DNA of 64,000 bases from Codonopsis lanceolata (Eukaryota > Streptophyta > Magnoliopsida > Asterales > Campanulaceae). Each line of letters begins with the position of its first letter. Position 1 is the stretch's first letter. The stretch is taken from NCBI GenBank assembly GCA_013146195.2, contig CM028377.1, forward strand, positions 100,648,435 to 100,712,434. Reading direction: 5' to 3'. Shown in pieces: positions 11,790 through 23,355 of this stretch. A program made the translations under genes and the position numbers. Under the pieces are notes generated by a model. The model saw nothing but the letters and a program-made list of their open reading frames with translations, did not search any database and was not told where the DNA came from.

Positions 11790-12896
11790 TGTAAGTCCGG
11801 ATAACCTTGATTAAGGCTAGAGGGGGGTGAATAGCCTTTTAAAACTTTTAAAGGTTATTTTGATAATCATAAAAATATTGGCAGCGGAAAACTTGATTTT
11901 GTCGATCAAGCCAAGCGAAAAAGTTGGTCGGTTAGGCGACACTTTAGAAATTTCTTAAACTAAGGTGAGTTGGTCGGTTGAGGCGACACAACGGTTTTCA
12001 AAAATTAAAGTTTTAGTTCAGAATTGGAGTAAGTTTGAACACTGAATATGGAGAAGTAATTTGAAACAAGTTAACTAAACAAGCAAGCAAACAAGTGTTG
12101 TTGTGTGACACTAGCGGGCGACACTAATCGGTTTTAACAACTTCTTAAGTGTTATGTCGGTTAGCGAGAAAAATATAAGAAATGGTCGACAATCTCGGTT
12201 GAAGTGGTTCACAGATAAACTGCTACGTCCACTACCAAGTTGGTCAGACTTGGATTTTTGAAGTGCACTAATTTTATTAAAAATCTAATTGATCTCTAAT
12301 GGATCAGTGTACAACAAGGACCGGTGTTTGGGAGAATGATTGAGAAGCGGGTTTGGGAGAATGATTGAGAATCAAACTCGTGAGACAAATTGGCTGAGTT
12401 CGAATTGATGTGAAGAGAAGTACTCAGTGTTTTGTCTAAACAATAACTAGAAAGAAATTTTTAATGACAGATATCTAGCTAAGGTTTTAACGAAGACTGA
12501 AAGCTTATGAGTGAAAAGTTTCTTGCAATTCTTCAGACTTGTTGTTGTAGTTGCCAATGCTTCCAATGGGTATATATATAGATAGTCTGTGTGAGCAGCC
12601 CGTTAGGAACACATTTGAATTTGAAAATGTGTTATGACAGTTGCAAGATCACAAAGGATCCTGGAAGATATTATATGGCAGGACATCTATCATAAACACA
12701 AAATAGGAAAGAGTTAGTACTAGAGAATGTTCAAACAAATAAGGAAAAGATAAACTCATTCCAAAGCAACGCATTGATCAGCTGAGAAGATTGGCTGACA
12801 AAGATAATAATCAGCTGTCCAAAACTAAACTGCTTATCCTGGCTGACAATCAAGTGAAAATGTTTTAAGCAAATCTCTTAAATTTCAAGATTCAAC
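11790..12896 (-). repeat. 5' LTR of the Sirevirus-like element
   Basis: On the minus strand it starts TGTTGAATCTTG at 12896 and ends CTTACA at 11790, so it has the TG...CA form and is about 1107 bp. A TATA-rich stretch near 12566-12580 is a plausible promoter. GCGACAC-type motifs with GGTCGGTT recur at 11925-12190. Confidence 0.75.
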
Positions 12897-12955
12897 ACTT
12901 TCTCTCTCTAAAATTCTCTGAACTAGCTGCTCGCCCTAGTTAGGGTTTTGTGTGC

Positions 12956-14553
12956 ATGGCGGCTGCCATGGAGGCTCCGCTTCCGGCTCCTCCAGACCTC
13001 CCTTCTCCGGCTGCATTCAGACTCGTGATTTTCTTGAGTTCATATGCTAAATTTCTTGCGAACCCTAGGCAGTTCGTGGGTCAAGTTGCGCCGGTATTGC
13101 AGGCGGTTCCTTTGGTTGGTCGATAGGCGGTGGTGGTGGATAGGGATCCGGGGTGTCTTTTTTCTCCGGTGGAATTGGAGTCGGCGGCAAAGCAGTTTGA
13201 GAATACCTTGATTCTCAAGTTTTCGGCGGGGAGGTCGACGGTGAATGTTATACAGGAGGATATTGCGAAGAATTTGAAACTTAAGGGACCTTTTGTGGTA
13301 GGATTGATGGATCCAAGGCATGTTATGGTGAGGTTATCGTCGCCGGAGGATCTAGTTCTGGCCCTTTCGAAAGAATCTCATATGATTCAATCATGCATGT
13401 ACCGATCGTTCCGGATTGTGCGGCTCGGAAGGATGTTACCAAGGTGGCGGTTTGGGTCCGATTACATCATTTGTCGTTGATGTTTTTCAATCCGTCTTTC
13501 CTTGCGTGTATTGGGAATACTCTAGGGAATTTTTTGCGTGCGGATGAGAAAACTTGAGCGTTGGTTCGCCCTATGTTTGCAAGATTTTTTATTGAGATTG
13601 ACGTCGCATTACCTCTCCCGACTAGAGTTTGGATAGGTTCAAGCAAAGAGAATGGGTTTTGGCAAGCTTTAGAGTTTGAGGGTAACATTCGATTTTGCAC
13701 GGAGTGTGGGTTACTGGGTCATACAAATATGTTTTGCCGGAAGGGCCGGGGTAGGAAGTCTGATAGAGCTAAGGAGGGGGTGGTGCATGAAACTGTGCCA
13801 GATTTGGGAAGATCACGAGTTGCGTCCCAGATTAGGGAAGACAAGGCTAAGGCGGTTAAACCTAATAATCTGGAGCATTTAAGGGGTGATAGCCATGTTG
13901 TACATGATAAAAACACGTCAGTTCCCATGCAGACTGAAGGAACGGGGCAACATCGAATGCCTGTACAACGGCAACGCTGGACGCTGGTGAAGATTGGGAC
14001 AGCAGGGGATGGAGCTTCAGTGTCATTGGCTAAGAATTCGCAGGGGGTTCCGATAGAGATTGAGCATGTTGACATTACCAATTTGGAGGTTTTGCGTACG
14101 GATCATTTAGGACATCATTTAGGATGCAGGTGAGCGGCATTCCGTAGTTGTCAAGAACTCTTTTGACGTTTTGGATGGTTTGGATGAGAAGGAAGATAAT
14201 GAGGTAGTCATGGATGGGCCAAGCACATCGAATGATAAACAGGAGGATATACCAAGTGACTCTCGGAATAAGAAGAAGCCGTTTTCATTGGTTAATTAGG
14301 GGACGGTATTCTACATATGGTGCCTCGTAAGTTTGGCAAGGCTCATTCGACGAACGGGGATTACAGTGATACAGTGGTGGAGAGTAACAGGTTGTTCACA
14401 GACGCGGATGTTGGTAAGGTGCGTCTTAGACCGTCATTTCCAAAATGGTGTTCGGGCTTGCATGCGGAGGTGATGAAAGCTCGGTTTTTAAAGGAAAATG
14501 TCCGAATGACTAGGGCGGCTAGTAAAGCCCAGGCTTCACAAACTTCTTGTTAG
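12956..14553 (+). pseudogene. LINE ORF1 (gag-like, DUF4283 plus CCHC zinc knuckle)
   Basis: The likely start is ATG 12956 (MAAAMEAPLPAPP). The frame is interrupted by TAG at 13124 and resumes through a DUF4283-like segment (DRDPGCLFSPVELESAAKQF). A frameshift near 13430-13480 and a TGA near 13557 follow. A CX2CX4HX4C knuckle (CTECGLLGHTNMFC) lies at about 13699-13740. A hydrophilic, low-complexity tail runs to a TAG at 14551-14553, just before ORF2. ORF1 proteins bind RNA and chaperone LINE ribonucleoproteins. This copy is inactive. Confidence 0.82.
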
Positions 14554-14556
14554 TTT

Positions 14557-17500
14557 TAATGATGATAGTTATATGGAATGCAAGGGGTGTCTGTAACAAG
14601 CCTACACGTACTTTTCTGAAGTCTTTAATTCGGCAACATAGACCTTTTTTATGTGCAGTTTTAGAGCCCAATACGAGTGGTGATAGACTGGTTAAATTTT
14701 GTCGGCGAGTCGGTTTCAATAAGAATTTGCATGTAAATCCTGTTAACAGGCATATATGGTTGTTATGGAATAATGTTGTTGATGTCTCGCTTGTGACTAG
14801 CTCTTCGCAGCAGTAAACTGTTATGGTAACTATTCCGAATCTAATTCCAACTATGGCCACTGTGGTGTACGCTAAGTGTAATAGGCAGGAGCGAATGGAT
14901 TTATGGAGGGAGTTAGAAGGTATTTCAGTAGGATGTACAGTTCCATGGTTTGTGGGTGGAGACTTTAATGTTATTAGTCACTCAGAGGAAAAGTTAGGTG
15001 GGGCGCCGTGTGAGTTCGGCGAAATGGAAGACTTTAATAATTGTATGTTTCAAGCAGGTTTGGTCGATGCGGGTTTTGAGGGCAGTCGGTTTACTTGGTG
15101 TAATCAACAGGCAGGGACCCGTCGGATTTGGAAAAGACTGGATAGAGTATTGGTTAACAGTTCTTTCAAGCTTCTTTTTCCTCGGCTGCAAGTATCTCAT
15201 CTAGTTATCGCTGTGTCGGACCATGCACCTCTTCTGTTGGATTTTCGGGAGTCTGTTAAGCATAAAGGGGGCTTCCGTTTTCATCGAATGTGGCTAGATC
15301 ACCCAGATTTCCTTTCTTTTGTGGTGGATCAGTGGAGTCTTCCGTGCTGGGGTGTGGGTATGACTTTATTATATGGGAAGTTGCGTCGGCTTCGGTCTGC
15401 CCTTCGAGACTGGAATTGGAGGGTTTTTGGTAATGTTCAACGCAATATTGATGCCACAAAGGATGACATTCTTCGGCTTGAGTTGGATTTGCAATTGGGA
15501 GGAGGCACGGCAGTGGAGGAGGGTTTAAATACCGCTAAGAACCGCCTCAATCAACTCTTGGGCTGGGATACGGAGATGTGGGAGATGAAAGCTCGACAAT
15601 CTTAGGTGTGTGAGGGGGATCGAAATACGGCATTTTTTCATGCTAGTATCAAGGACAGAGCCCAACGGAATGTGATTAAACTTCGTCTTCCAGATGGAAC
15701 TTTAACAGAAGACCCAGGGCAGATTGGTTCTATGGCAGAAACGTATTTTTCAAGCATTTTTGCTTCTACTAATCCTGTTATGGATGAGGATTTATTGGAG
15801 GGTTTTTGTTCTAAAGTCTCGGAGGCGGAGAATATTTCTTTGATGACTATGCCGTCTGAAGAAGAAGTGTGGGCTGTTATTAAGTCTCAACCCTAGTGCT
15901 CCGGCCTGACGGTACACAGTTAGTTTTTTCAGGTGCTGGTCGATTATTAAAATGGACGTTATGGGGGCGGTTTTAGACTTTTTCAGTGGTAGTGTCATGC
16001 ACAGGGGCATTTCTTCTGCATCTATTATTCTTCTTCCAAAAGTAGCAAATCCTGAGAGTCTGGGGGATTTAAGGCCGATCAGTTTGTGTAATTTTGCAGC
16101 GAAGATTATCTCTAAAATCTTAGCCAACCGATTAGCTTTGATTCTTCCTCATCTTGTTTCGGAGCACCATTCCGGTTTTGTGAAGGGTCGTAGTATTCAG
16201 GAAAACATTCTGTTGGCTCATGAATTAGTCCAGCGTATAGACAACAAAACTAGAGGGGGATGTGGTTTTCAAAATTGATATGTCTAAAGCGTATGATCGT
16301 TTGGAGTGGGGCTTTATTCATCGGGTTCTGCAGGCTTTTGGTTTTCACTTGAATTTTTGTGGGTTGATTCAGAATCTTCTCAGTAACAGTTGGTATTCAT
16401 TTATGCATCTTTTTTATGCAGATGACATGCTCCTATTCTGCAATGGTTCCAAGCGTTCGATTTTGGGTCTTAAGAAGGTGTTGCAAGCTTATGAAAGTTC
16501 TTCGAGGCAGCTGGTTAATGATAGTAAGAGCGGTTTCTTTTCTTCAAAGCACTATTCTCGGAGACAAGTTCTGAACATTGCGAGATGGTCGGGTTATGCT
16601 CATAAGGTTTGGCCTTTAAATTACCTGGGTCTTCCTCTTTTCAAAGGTCGTTTTAAACGTTCATATTTTGAAAACCTGAAAAGTAAGATTTTGGGCAAGA
16701 TTATGGGATGGCGTAATAAATTGCTTTCGTTCGGTGGGAAGGTTACATTGATTAAATCGGTTCTGTGCAGTCTGCCTGTGTATGCTTTGTCCGCCCTCCC
16801 GATTCCTAAGTCTCTCCTTCGTAGAATTGAGCAACGTCGGGCTGAGTTTTTATGGAGTAGTAATGGTGAGCGTCGTACTCAACGGGTTGCATGGCATCGG
16901 GTATGTCGACCTATAGATGAGGGCGGTTTAGGTATCCGTCCGCTTGCCCAGGTGATGGAGTCCATGCATGCTAAATTAGCATGGCGAGTTCTCAACAAGC
17001 AGGGTCTTTGGGCGAAGTTTTGTGTGGCGAAATATGGCAATGAGGCTTCGGTTGTGTCGCGTTATGTTTCCAAGCCGTGGAAGGCTGTTTGGTCTCAACT
17101 TCTTTTCGTTAGGCAGACGGTTCGTTGGACAGTTGGTCAAGGGGATATTTCATTCTGGGATGATAACTGGTGTGGAGAGCGTTTGATTGGCCCTCGTCCG
17201 GTGGATCGAAATCTCACAGTGGCCAGTGCTATGTGATAGCTTTAAATAAAGTATAACATTTTATGTGATTTTGCATTATGATTTTAAGGAAAATGTTGTA
17301 CTTTCACGGGTATTCTGCATCATTGGTGTTCACAGGTCTTAAGGAAGCTGGATGGAAGAAAAGAAGAAGCAAAGTCAGATTTTAAGAAAAAAGTCAAGTA
17401 CCGAATGGGCATTTGCTAACCCAGAAAATACTGTAGCAGAAACGAAAAAACAGAGTATGTCCTGTTACGAGACTGAAGGAATTAGAAGAGGGTATTTCAG

Positions 17501-19859
17501 ACATTGATCATTTTTGATAGTTCTGTAAATAAAAATATCCTTTTATTTATTCGTTTCTTTTCCCAAACACGTTGAAATTATTGGGGAAAGACTTGGTCCT
17601 CAACCGCTCTGTTTATGGATGAGGAACAAGGGATCGTGTCTTCTATTTTTGGGGGAAATGGCTGGAGCAGTTAGGAGAGACAACTATAAAGGAAGGGGTC
17701 AAAATCTCTCAAAGGGCGACACACACAGATTCACCACACGCACTCTCTCTCTCCCTCTCTCTCACTATTCGCACGCACTGTAACACATCAGGTTGGGATT
17801 ATAGATCAATAGGGCAGTTAATTTCTTCCTTTCATCACTTGCGAAGTTGTTTCTCTTCTTCATTTGTAAGTAAATTTTAGTCATGTTTTGTGGCTAAAAA
17901 CTTCTATTCCAGTTAATGAACCTGTAGTATTTTTCATAAATTGCTACTGTGAGATCCTTAATGTTCTGTACTGTTCAAAGTCTCAATTTGGGGCAAGTAT
18001 TTAGTCATTCTCTATTTTTCTTGTTGCAAAGGAATTGTAACTTAGGATTAGTATGTTTAATTAATTTCTAGGGCCCAGATTTTGGTTAGGCATTTTAATC
18101 CATTGCTAGTTGAGAACCGTTGATCCGTAATTGTCTTCAGGTTCTAACGGAGTAGTAAGTGACACTCCGTTTAGGCATCACAAGCATATTCGGTCCGTGT
18201 TGCGAGGATGATTAATAGAGCGTTTCGAAGGTTGTCTTTTGATTAGAGTATAATTAGCGAGCTTCTCCTAATTATCGAATCCGTAAGGAGGAATTGGGTG
18301 TTAGGAGTTTGTCAACAACTATAACTGGTTTATTTGCAGTCAATTGAGTCGGGTCGGAATCGATGATCAGTAGCTAATTTTTGGAATTGCTTCAGTTCAT
18401 TAACTGGACCTTTAACAACATTGAATTTAATTTAGTTATTGTTTGCTTTCTCTAAGTTTATAAAAATTCATATTATACTTCATTCGAGTTTAGTTAGTTA
18501 GTTAAGCGAAAATCTCGGTTTTGGTTACTAAATAAATTTCTTAAGGATATAACTACAACGTTCCCTGTGGATACGAACCTTACTACCCTATACTTGTATT
18601 TGGGAAAAAGGAAAATTATTTTTGACGGTTTGATACCCGTCACTATGCGGCAGTTGGAAGAAATCTGGCCTTTGATTCCAGATTCTCGGAAAGGCCTGGT
18701 TTAGCAGATTCGGTGCGACGAGGCAAGCAGGGATCAGTTGATTTTTGAGCTTACTTCGTCAGGGGAGTTCAAAGCTTGTGTTTTCTGGAATCATTTTCGG
18801 GTTCGTAATACAGTGCAGCGATGGGCTCAAATCATTTGGCAGCCTTGGATTCCTTTGCGGGTGAGCTGTTTTGTTTGGAGACTTTTTCATAATGCCCTTC
18901 CGGTGGATGCTAATATTCAGGCTCGCAATGTGCCTTTTGTTTCTCGCTGTTGTTGTTGTGGGGATACGCCTTCAGTGGAGTCTAGTAGTCATCTCTTCCT
19001 TCATTCTAAGGTGGCTCTGAATTTGTGGTCTTTCTTGGAGGATTATTTTCGGTTACCAAAGCAGTATGACAACCTGAATCATCTTTTCCATATTTGGTCT
19101 TCCGTGTCGCTTCGTACGTAGTTAGGGGCTACGTTGTTGTGCATTTTTGCATTCACTTGTTGGGAGATTTGGAAGGTGAGATGTGCAGTTATTTTTGAAA
19201 ATAGTAATATGCAAGTGTTGCAAATAAGAGCGTGTATTTTGGAAGGGATTAGAGGAGATTTGACTTGCTTCAAGCCGAAGGCTTTGAGTAGTCGGGTGGC
19301 TTGTGCAGCTTTCCATTGTCTTCAGGTGCAGTTGAGAAGGGTTAGTGTTAAACGGGGTTTTTGGGTTCGTTGGAGGCCTCCGGAGTTAGGCTTTAAGCTT
19401 AATACGGATGGCTCGTCTAAAGATGGGAGATGCACAGGTGGCGGGGTTATCCGCGATGCTCAAGGGGTTTTTAGGTATGCCTTTTCAAGTGATTATGGTC
19501 CAGGTACAAATATGCGGGTAGAGATTATGGCTTTAAAGGAGGAGCTTCAATGTTGTCGATCTTTGAGGTTAGACAGTGTAGTTGTGGAATCTGATTCCTT
19601 AACGGCTGTTAATGTTTTGGTTCATGGTCATAACGAACCTTGGCAGTATATTTATTTTCTTAGAGAATGTAGAGTGCTGGCTGGTAGCTTTTGTTTACAT
19701 CATGTGTTTCGGGAGCAGAACATGGTGGCAGATCGGTTAGCGGCGTTCGCTCATGCGCATGGCAGTCAGATTATTTTCTCGGATTTAACAGGTTTACCAG
19801 TTTTAGTTAAACGGGCTCTGGCTTTTGATGACTATGGCTTATATAGTTTCAGGAGTTAA
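14557..19859 (+). pseudogene. LINE ORF2: endonuclease, reverse transcriptase, RNase H
   Basis: It starts MMIVIWNARG, the N-terminal APE endonuclease motif. GGDFNVI and SDHAPLLLDF give further endonuclease residues. Stops fall near 14814, 15603 and 15894, and there is a frameshift near 16260. The RT fingers (LRPISLCN, SGFVKGRSIQENILLAHE) and palm (FKIDMSKAYDRLEW, FYADDMLLF) are visible. About 60-80 residues between SNSWYS and MHLFYADD are missing, including the GxRQGDPLSP block, so RT is inactive. The frame then carries a zf-RVT segment, is cut by a solo LTR at 17234-18642, and resumes with CFVWRLFHNALPVD. The plant-type RNase H domain (19134-19859) is still open, with NTDGSS, EIMALKEEL, ESDSL and MVADRLAAF supplying the acidic residues. 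Confidence 0.9.
17234..18642 (+). mobile_element. solo LTR, probably Ty3/gypsy, inserted in LINE ORF2
   Basis: The LTR runs TGATAGCTTTAAAT ... TGATACCCGTCA, 1409 bp. It is flanked by identical 5-bp target duplications CTATG (17229-17233 and 18643-18647). Removing it and one CTATG rejoins LINE coding sequence. A TATA box lies near 17684 (CTATAAAGG). There is no internal domain, so it arose by LTR-LTR recombination. The superfamily is inferred from length and a CCCTGTGGATACGA-like 3' region. Confidence 0.92.
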
Positions 19860-20030
19860 TTGTATTTTCGTGCTAGACCCTATGGTCGGTTGGTTGTATT
19901 ATCTTTTTTCGAGGTTCAGGCTCCTTTGTCCCCCCGTTTTGGGGTAAGGCTGGTTGTCCCCCTCTGTTTCTGATATCTTTTTGTTATTAATAATAGCTGC
20001 AGGTGCCGTCCTGCTTCTTTAAAAAAAAAA

Positions 20031-20642
20031 TGTATTGCTAAAATACATAATAATCAAGAGCTAGAGCTTGGTATTAACTTCTAAAAAATGATTACCCCTT
20101 CCTTATTGCATTCATCAATCACCAAAAAAGGAAGAAGGATTATTCACTTTATAAAGCTGTACATTGAGAAAGAATACCTTGTTTGGAGGAGAGTGAAATC
20201 GCTAAACCCAGTAGACCGAACTTAGGATATCGTAGCTTTAAATCCGAATGTGAGGATGACGGCATGTGGTGTGGCCGATGGAAGAAGACGACGAGTTTTG
20301 GAAGAGGAGGTCGGAGGAGAGCAAGAGAGAGAACGATGGGTGTGAAATCTGATTTGGGGTTTTAATTAATTTAGTCTTAGGTTAGGTTTTTCTATTATAT
20401 AGTCAAGTCAAAACGACATAGTTTCAAATTGGTTTTGCAATTTTAAAAAATAAAAATCTTAAATGGTTGCAAAAATTATTGCATTTTAGGCGCCCTCCTT
20501 CCCTCCATTTTCCCAACAAAAAATAAAAAGAACGCGGCGAAAATGAGTTTCTAGGTTAGGAATGAGCGATACATATTTAAATTGCAACTAAATTCAATTC
20601 TGTTGCAATATTTCGTTGCAGTTGTCCTGTTTTCTTGTAGTG
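20031..20642 (-). mobile_element. CACTA-like transposon end
   Basis: The minus strand starts CACTACAAGAAAACAGG at 20642, a classic CACTA/En-Spm terminus. Subterminal TTGCAA motifs recur at 20575-20625. The opposite terminus was not found; the LINE poly-A abuts on the left, so the element is truncated or was interrupted by the LINE. Confidence 0.6.
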
Positions 20643-20823
20643 GTATAAGGGTATTATAGTAATTTGAATGGGGTGTAGAGATTAATTTATGAGATATAGA
20701 GATAAATTTATGGGGTGTAATGCCTACAAGGGTTTATTAAGTCATTTCACTTAATGACATTTTTGTAATTAATTCAAGTGGGGGTGTAGAAATAGGATTT
20801 TGGGGTGTGGTTATCCCCTCCCA
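20643..20823. mobile_element. right-end fragment related to the 52.9-59.3 kb Mutator element
   Basis: This 181-bp stretch aligns with 59160-59331. It shares GGGGTGTAGAGATTAAT, TCATTTCACTNAATGACATT, TTCAAGTGGGG and the terminal TATCCCCTCCC. It ends at 20823 and is cut on the left by the CACTA-like terminus. Confidence 0.85.
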
Positions 20824-21181
20824 AAAATAAAATCAGTTTTATTTGGATCGTCTAAATATGTATTTTAATTTTATTAAATGGTGCACTTTGTTGACAAAAT
20901 TATTAAATTACCTTTTACCCATTTTTATTAAAAAATATTTAAAAATTATGAAAATTCATTGAGAGCCGGAAGCATCAACATAACATGGTGTTTAAGAAAA
21001 AAAGTATGTTTTTTTTAGTGGTAGGTGTGACCTTGTTAAAAAAATATGAAAGTTATTAATTACTAACTTTTTAAAAGAAAAAAAATTACGCATTGTTGTA
21101 GCAAATTTCAATGTCTTTGTCCATCAACTTGATCAAATGGTCAATTGGTGAACCCAACTCTAAAATTCATACGTCCTAGTT
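20824..21181. other. AT-rich intergenic sequence
   Basis: No gene or recognisable element. It ends at the 8-bp target duplication of the hAT-like element (TCCTAGTT, 21174-21181). Confidence 0.5.
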
Positions 21182-21370
21182 AGGGGTGAGCAAATGCTCG
21201 TCAAGCTCATCAATACCTGACCCTCAAAACCCATGCCTATAGGCTATGCATAGTATTGGGGTTTAGATGTGTTCACTGTCCACGGTCTCGAGCACTGTTG
21301 GGCTCTCAAATTCTTCTTGCCAATTATGCCCCGACCCAACCCATCCTTGTTTTTTCACCATTTAAAATAT

Positions 21371-22450
21371 GATTAATTACGGGGCGGTCCCCTTTCCTGA
21401 AATTGTAACAGTTAAAGTACCCTGTTTTTTTAAGCCGCAAAAGTCCACTTTTGTTTATTTCTTTCTAAAATACTCATCACTTACCTCACCGCGTGCTTCG
21501 AATCGTTAGACGAATCCACAAAATGGCCAAAAGTACAAGGATATAGTTTGATTGGATGGTATGGAGTATTGACATGTACGAAAAAATTTAAAAAAAATGC
21601 ATTTTTTTTATCATCACAAAGCGCACACACAAAGTGATGAGAGCATCTGATATATATGACAATTAATCTTTTATTCTCCCTTTTTCCTGTGGGTTTTTCG
21701 CCCAGATCCAACGATGCAACAATACGATCCTACGACGCAACAATCAGAGCCTATGACGCAACAATCAAAGCCTATGACGCAGGAATTGGAGCCTACGATG
21801 CAGGCATCGAAAGCTCCATCTGAGAAAGAGAGAGACGAAAATGAAGAATGTCTCACCTATGGTTTTTCTGTCGCCGCCGGTATGGATCAGAGTACCTTGG
21901 AAGTCGAAGACGCCGGAGGAGACCTGGTGCTGCAAAGTCTCACGTTGATCAAAAGTGGGCAGTGCGAACATTTGGGTGTGATTTCTCTTCTACACCTGTA
22001 TTTAGTGCTTTTTGGGGAACCGTGATTTCAACCTAATCTTTGTAACTTGGTGTTGACTTTTTTTTTTATTGAATCCTTTTTTAACTTGGCTCGTGAACCG
22101 GGTAAATTGGAAACCAACAAAGCAAGAAAGTCTTTTCAATAAAGTAAGGCCCAATCTTCCTTCTCCTTCTTCGATGCCCAATTATGCATCGTGATACCCA
22201 ATTTGGGCATTGCAATGCCCAAATTGAGGCGATGATTTTTGCATTACGATGCCCAAATTCATTGTGAGGCCCAATATTTGCATTACGATGCCCAGATTTG
22301 GGCAGAGGCTTTATCTGCATGCCTTTTCTTCATTAATGGTATCTCCATATTTTTTCCCCATAAGTGTACTTTACCGGTTAAATAATATTATGTTAGCTTG
22401 GAGCGATTGATTTTTTTTTTTTCCAAAAGGCATCGGCCCGGTTATCACCC
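21371..22450. mobile_element. Mutator-like non-autonomous element (copy D), exact target duplication
   Basis: A perfect 10-bp duplication TTTAAAATAT flanks it (21361-21370 and 22451-22460). The left end has GGGGCGGTCCCCTTT; the right end has GGCATCGGCCCGG and TTATCACCC, imperfect inverted repeats shared with copies A, B, C and E. Inside are a 21-bp coding-like repeat and a GATGCCCAAATT minisatellite (22170-22315). No transposase is seen. Confidence 0.85.
21714..21817 (+). repeat. 21-bp tandem repeat, about 4.5 copies, in copy D
   Basis: The unit is close to GACGCAACAATCAGAGCCTAT. It is in frame with an open stretch from 21714 and would encode a 7-residue repeat of the TQQSEPM type. The stretch (103 codons) resembles no known protein and is probably not a gene. 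Confidence 0.85.
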
Positions 22451-22794
22451 TTTAAAATATTATTGTCTTAAATTAGATTTTTTTTGGAATAATTGCGGGC
22501 TAGTCCCTTTTTCTGAAATTGTAGCCGCTGCACTATCATTTTTTTCCCAACCGCCTAAGTCCACTTTATAAATTTGTTCCAATAATGTCCCTTCCTCCAA
22601 CTCCTTTCCTCACCAACCGTTGTACTGAAATTTTATATCGTGATTTTTTTCAAGCATACTAGTTTCTACGTTTTCTGAACCACATCAGAACAAAGTTTTG
22701 GACATTTTTCTCACTTCCAATATTTGAAGAACATTTCCCTCTGAATTAAAAAAAATAAGAATAAATAAAACAACCATCCTTTAATCTATGATAG

Positions 22795-23170
22795 CATCCC
22801 CAATGTTAAAATTTTATATCAACTTCTTATACAACTTTTTAACTGGGTCCCACAGCCACCTACACATTTTTCTCTTCTTACACACTTAAGAATAAATCTT
22901 CCCATTGTATACTATTCTTACACAAAAAATATTAAATTTAACACCAACCCAAATAAAATAAAAATCCCTTCCCCCCTCCCCCGCCCCCCACACACACAAC
23001 AGCCGACAAGACCTGCCCACCTCCCTTCTTTGGCAGGTTCTTAGTGAAGAAGTTCACCTCTCTGTCTCTCTCCTAATTGCCATTTACTCTCCTCTTCTCT
23101 TTCCTAATGTCCACTATGCATTATTTCCTAAGCTATAAGAAGCTCCCAAAAGAAACAATGGGGATGCTCT
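22795..23170. mobile_element. MITE, about 375 bp
   Basis: Terminal inverted repeats GCATCCCCAATGTTAAAA (22796) and, as reverse complement, GCATCCCCATTGTTTCTTTT (ending 23167). The interior is CT-rich and non-coding. Confidence 0.65.
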
Positions 23171-23239
23171 GAATAGATCTGATGTCAGTGTGGCCTTTAA
23201 GTTATATCAATCGTGTTGATTCTCTTCATCAACATCCCT

Positions 23240-23355
23240 TAGGGGTGTCAATTAAGTGTTAATGGATAGCTTTAGGTTAGGCTATTATCCAATATCCATA
23301 TAATGAATAATAGCCTAACCTAAAACTATCCATTAACACCCAATTGCCACCCCTA
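23240..23355. repeat. 116-bp near-perfect foldback
   Basis: The arms, each about 50 bp, are near-perfect reverse complements. They run from TAGGGGTGTCAATT through GGTTAGGCTATTAT to AATTGCCACCCCTA, with a loop of roughly 15 nt. The ends resemble hAT MITE termini, but flanking 8-bp duplications are not seen. Confidence 0.9.

Larger units (their letters stand above)
7546..12896 (-). mobile_element. Sirevirus-like Ty1/copia element, decayed, 5' LTR present
   Basis: Read on the minus strand the order is LTR (12896-11790), primer-binding site, gag with zinc knuckle, integrase, reverse transcriptase, then the assembly gap. The spacing and the style of the RT and gag fragments suggest the Sirevirus/Maximus group. 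Every coding part is fragmented by stops and frameshifts. No second LTR was found left of the gap. Confidence 0.8.
12897..20030 (+). mobile_element. L1-type non-LTR retrotransposon (LINE), interrupted
   Basis: It comprises a 5' leader, ORF1 with DUF4283-like region and CCHC knuckle, ORF2 with endonuclease, RT, zf-RVT and RNase H, a short 3' tail and a 10-A tract at 20021-20030. It begins directly at the Sirevirus-like LTR. A solo LTR (17234-18642) splits ORF2. Multiple stops, frameshifts and an RT deletion make it dead. Confidence 0.9.

Noticed and set aside
21714..22025. 103-codon open frame with 7-residue repeats as a real gene
   Set aside because: It is produced by a 21-bp tandem repeat inside a non-autonomous Mutator-like element; no known domain and no promoter evidence.
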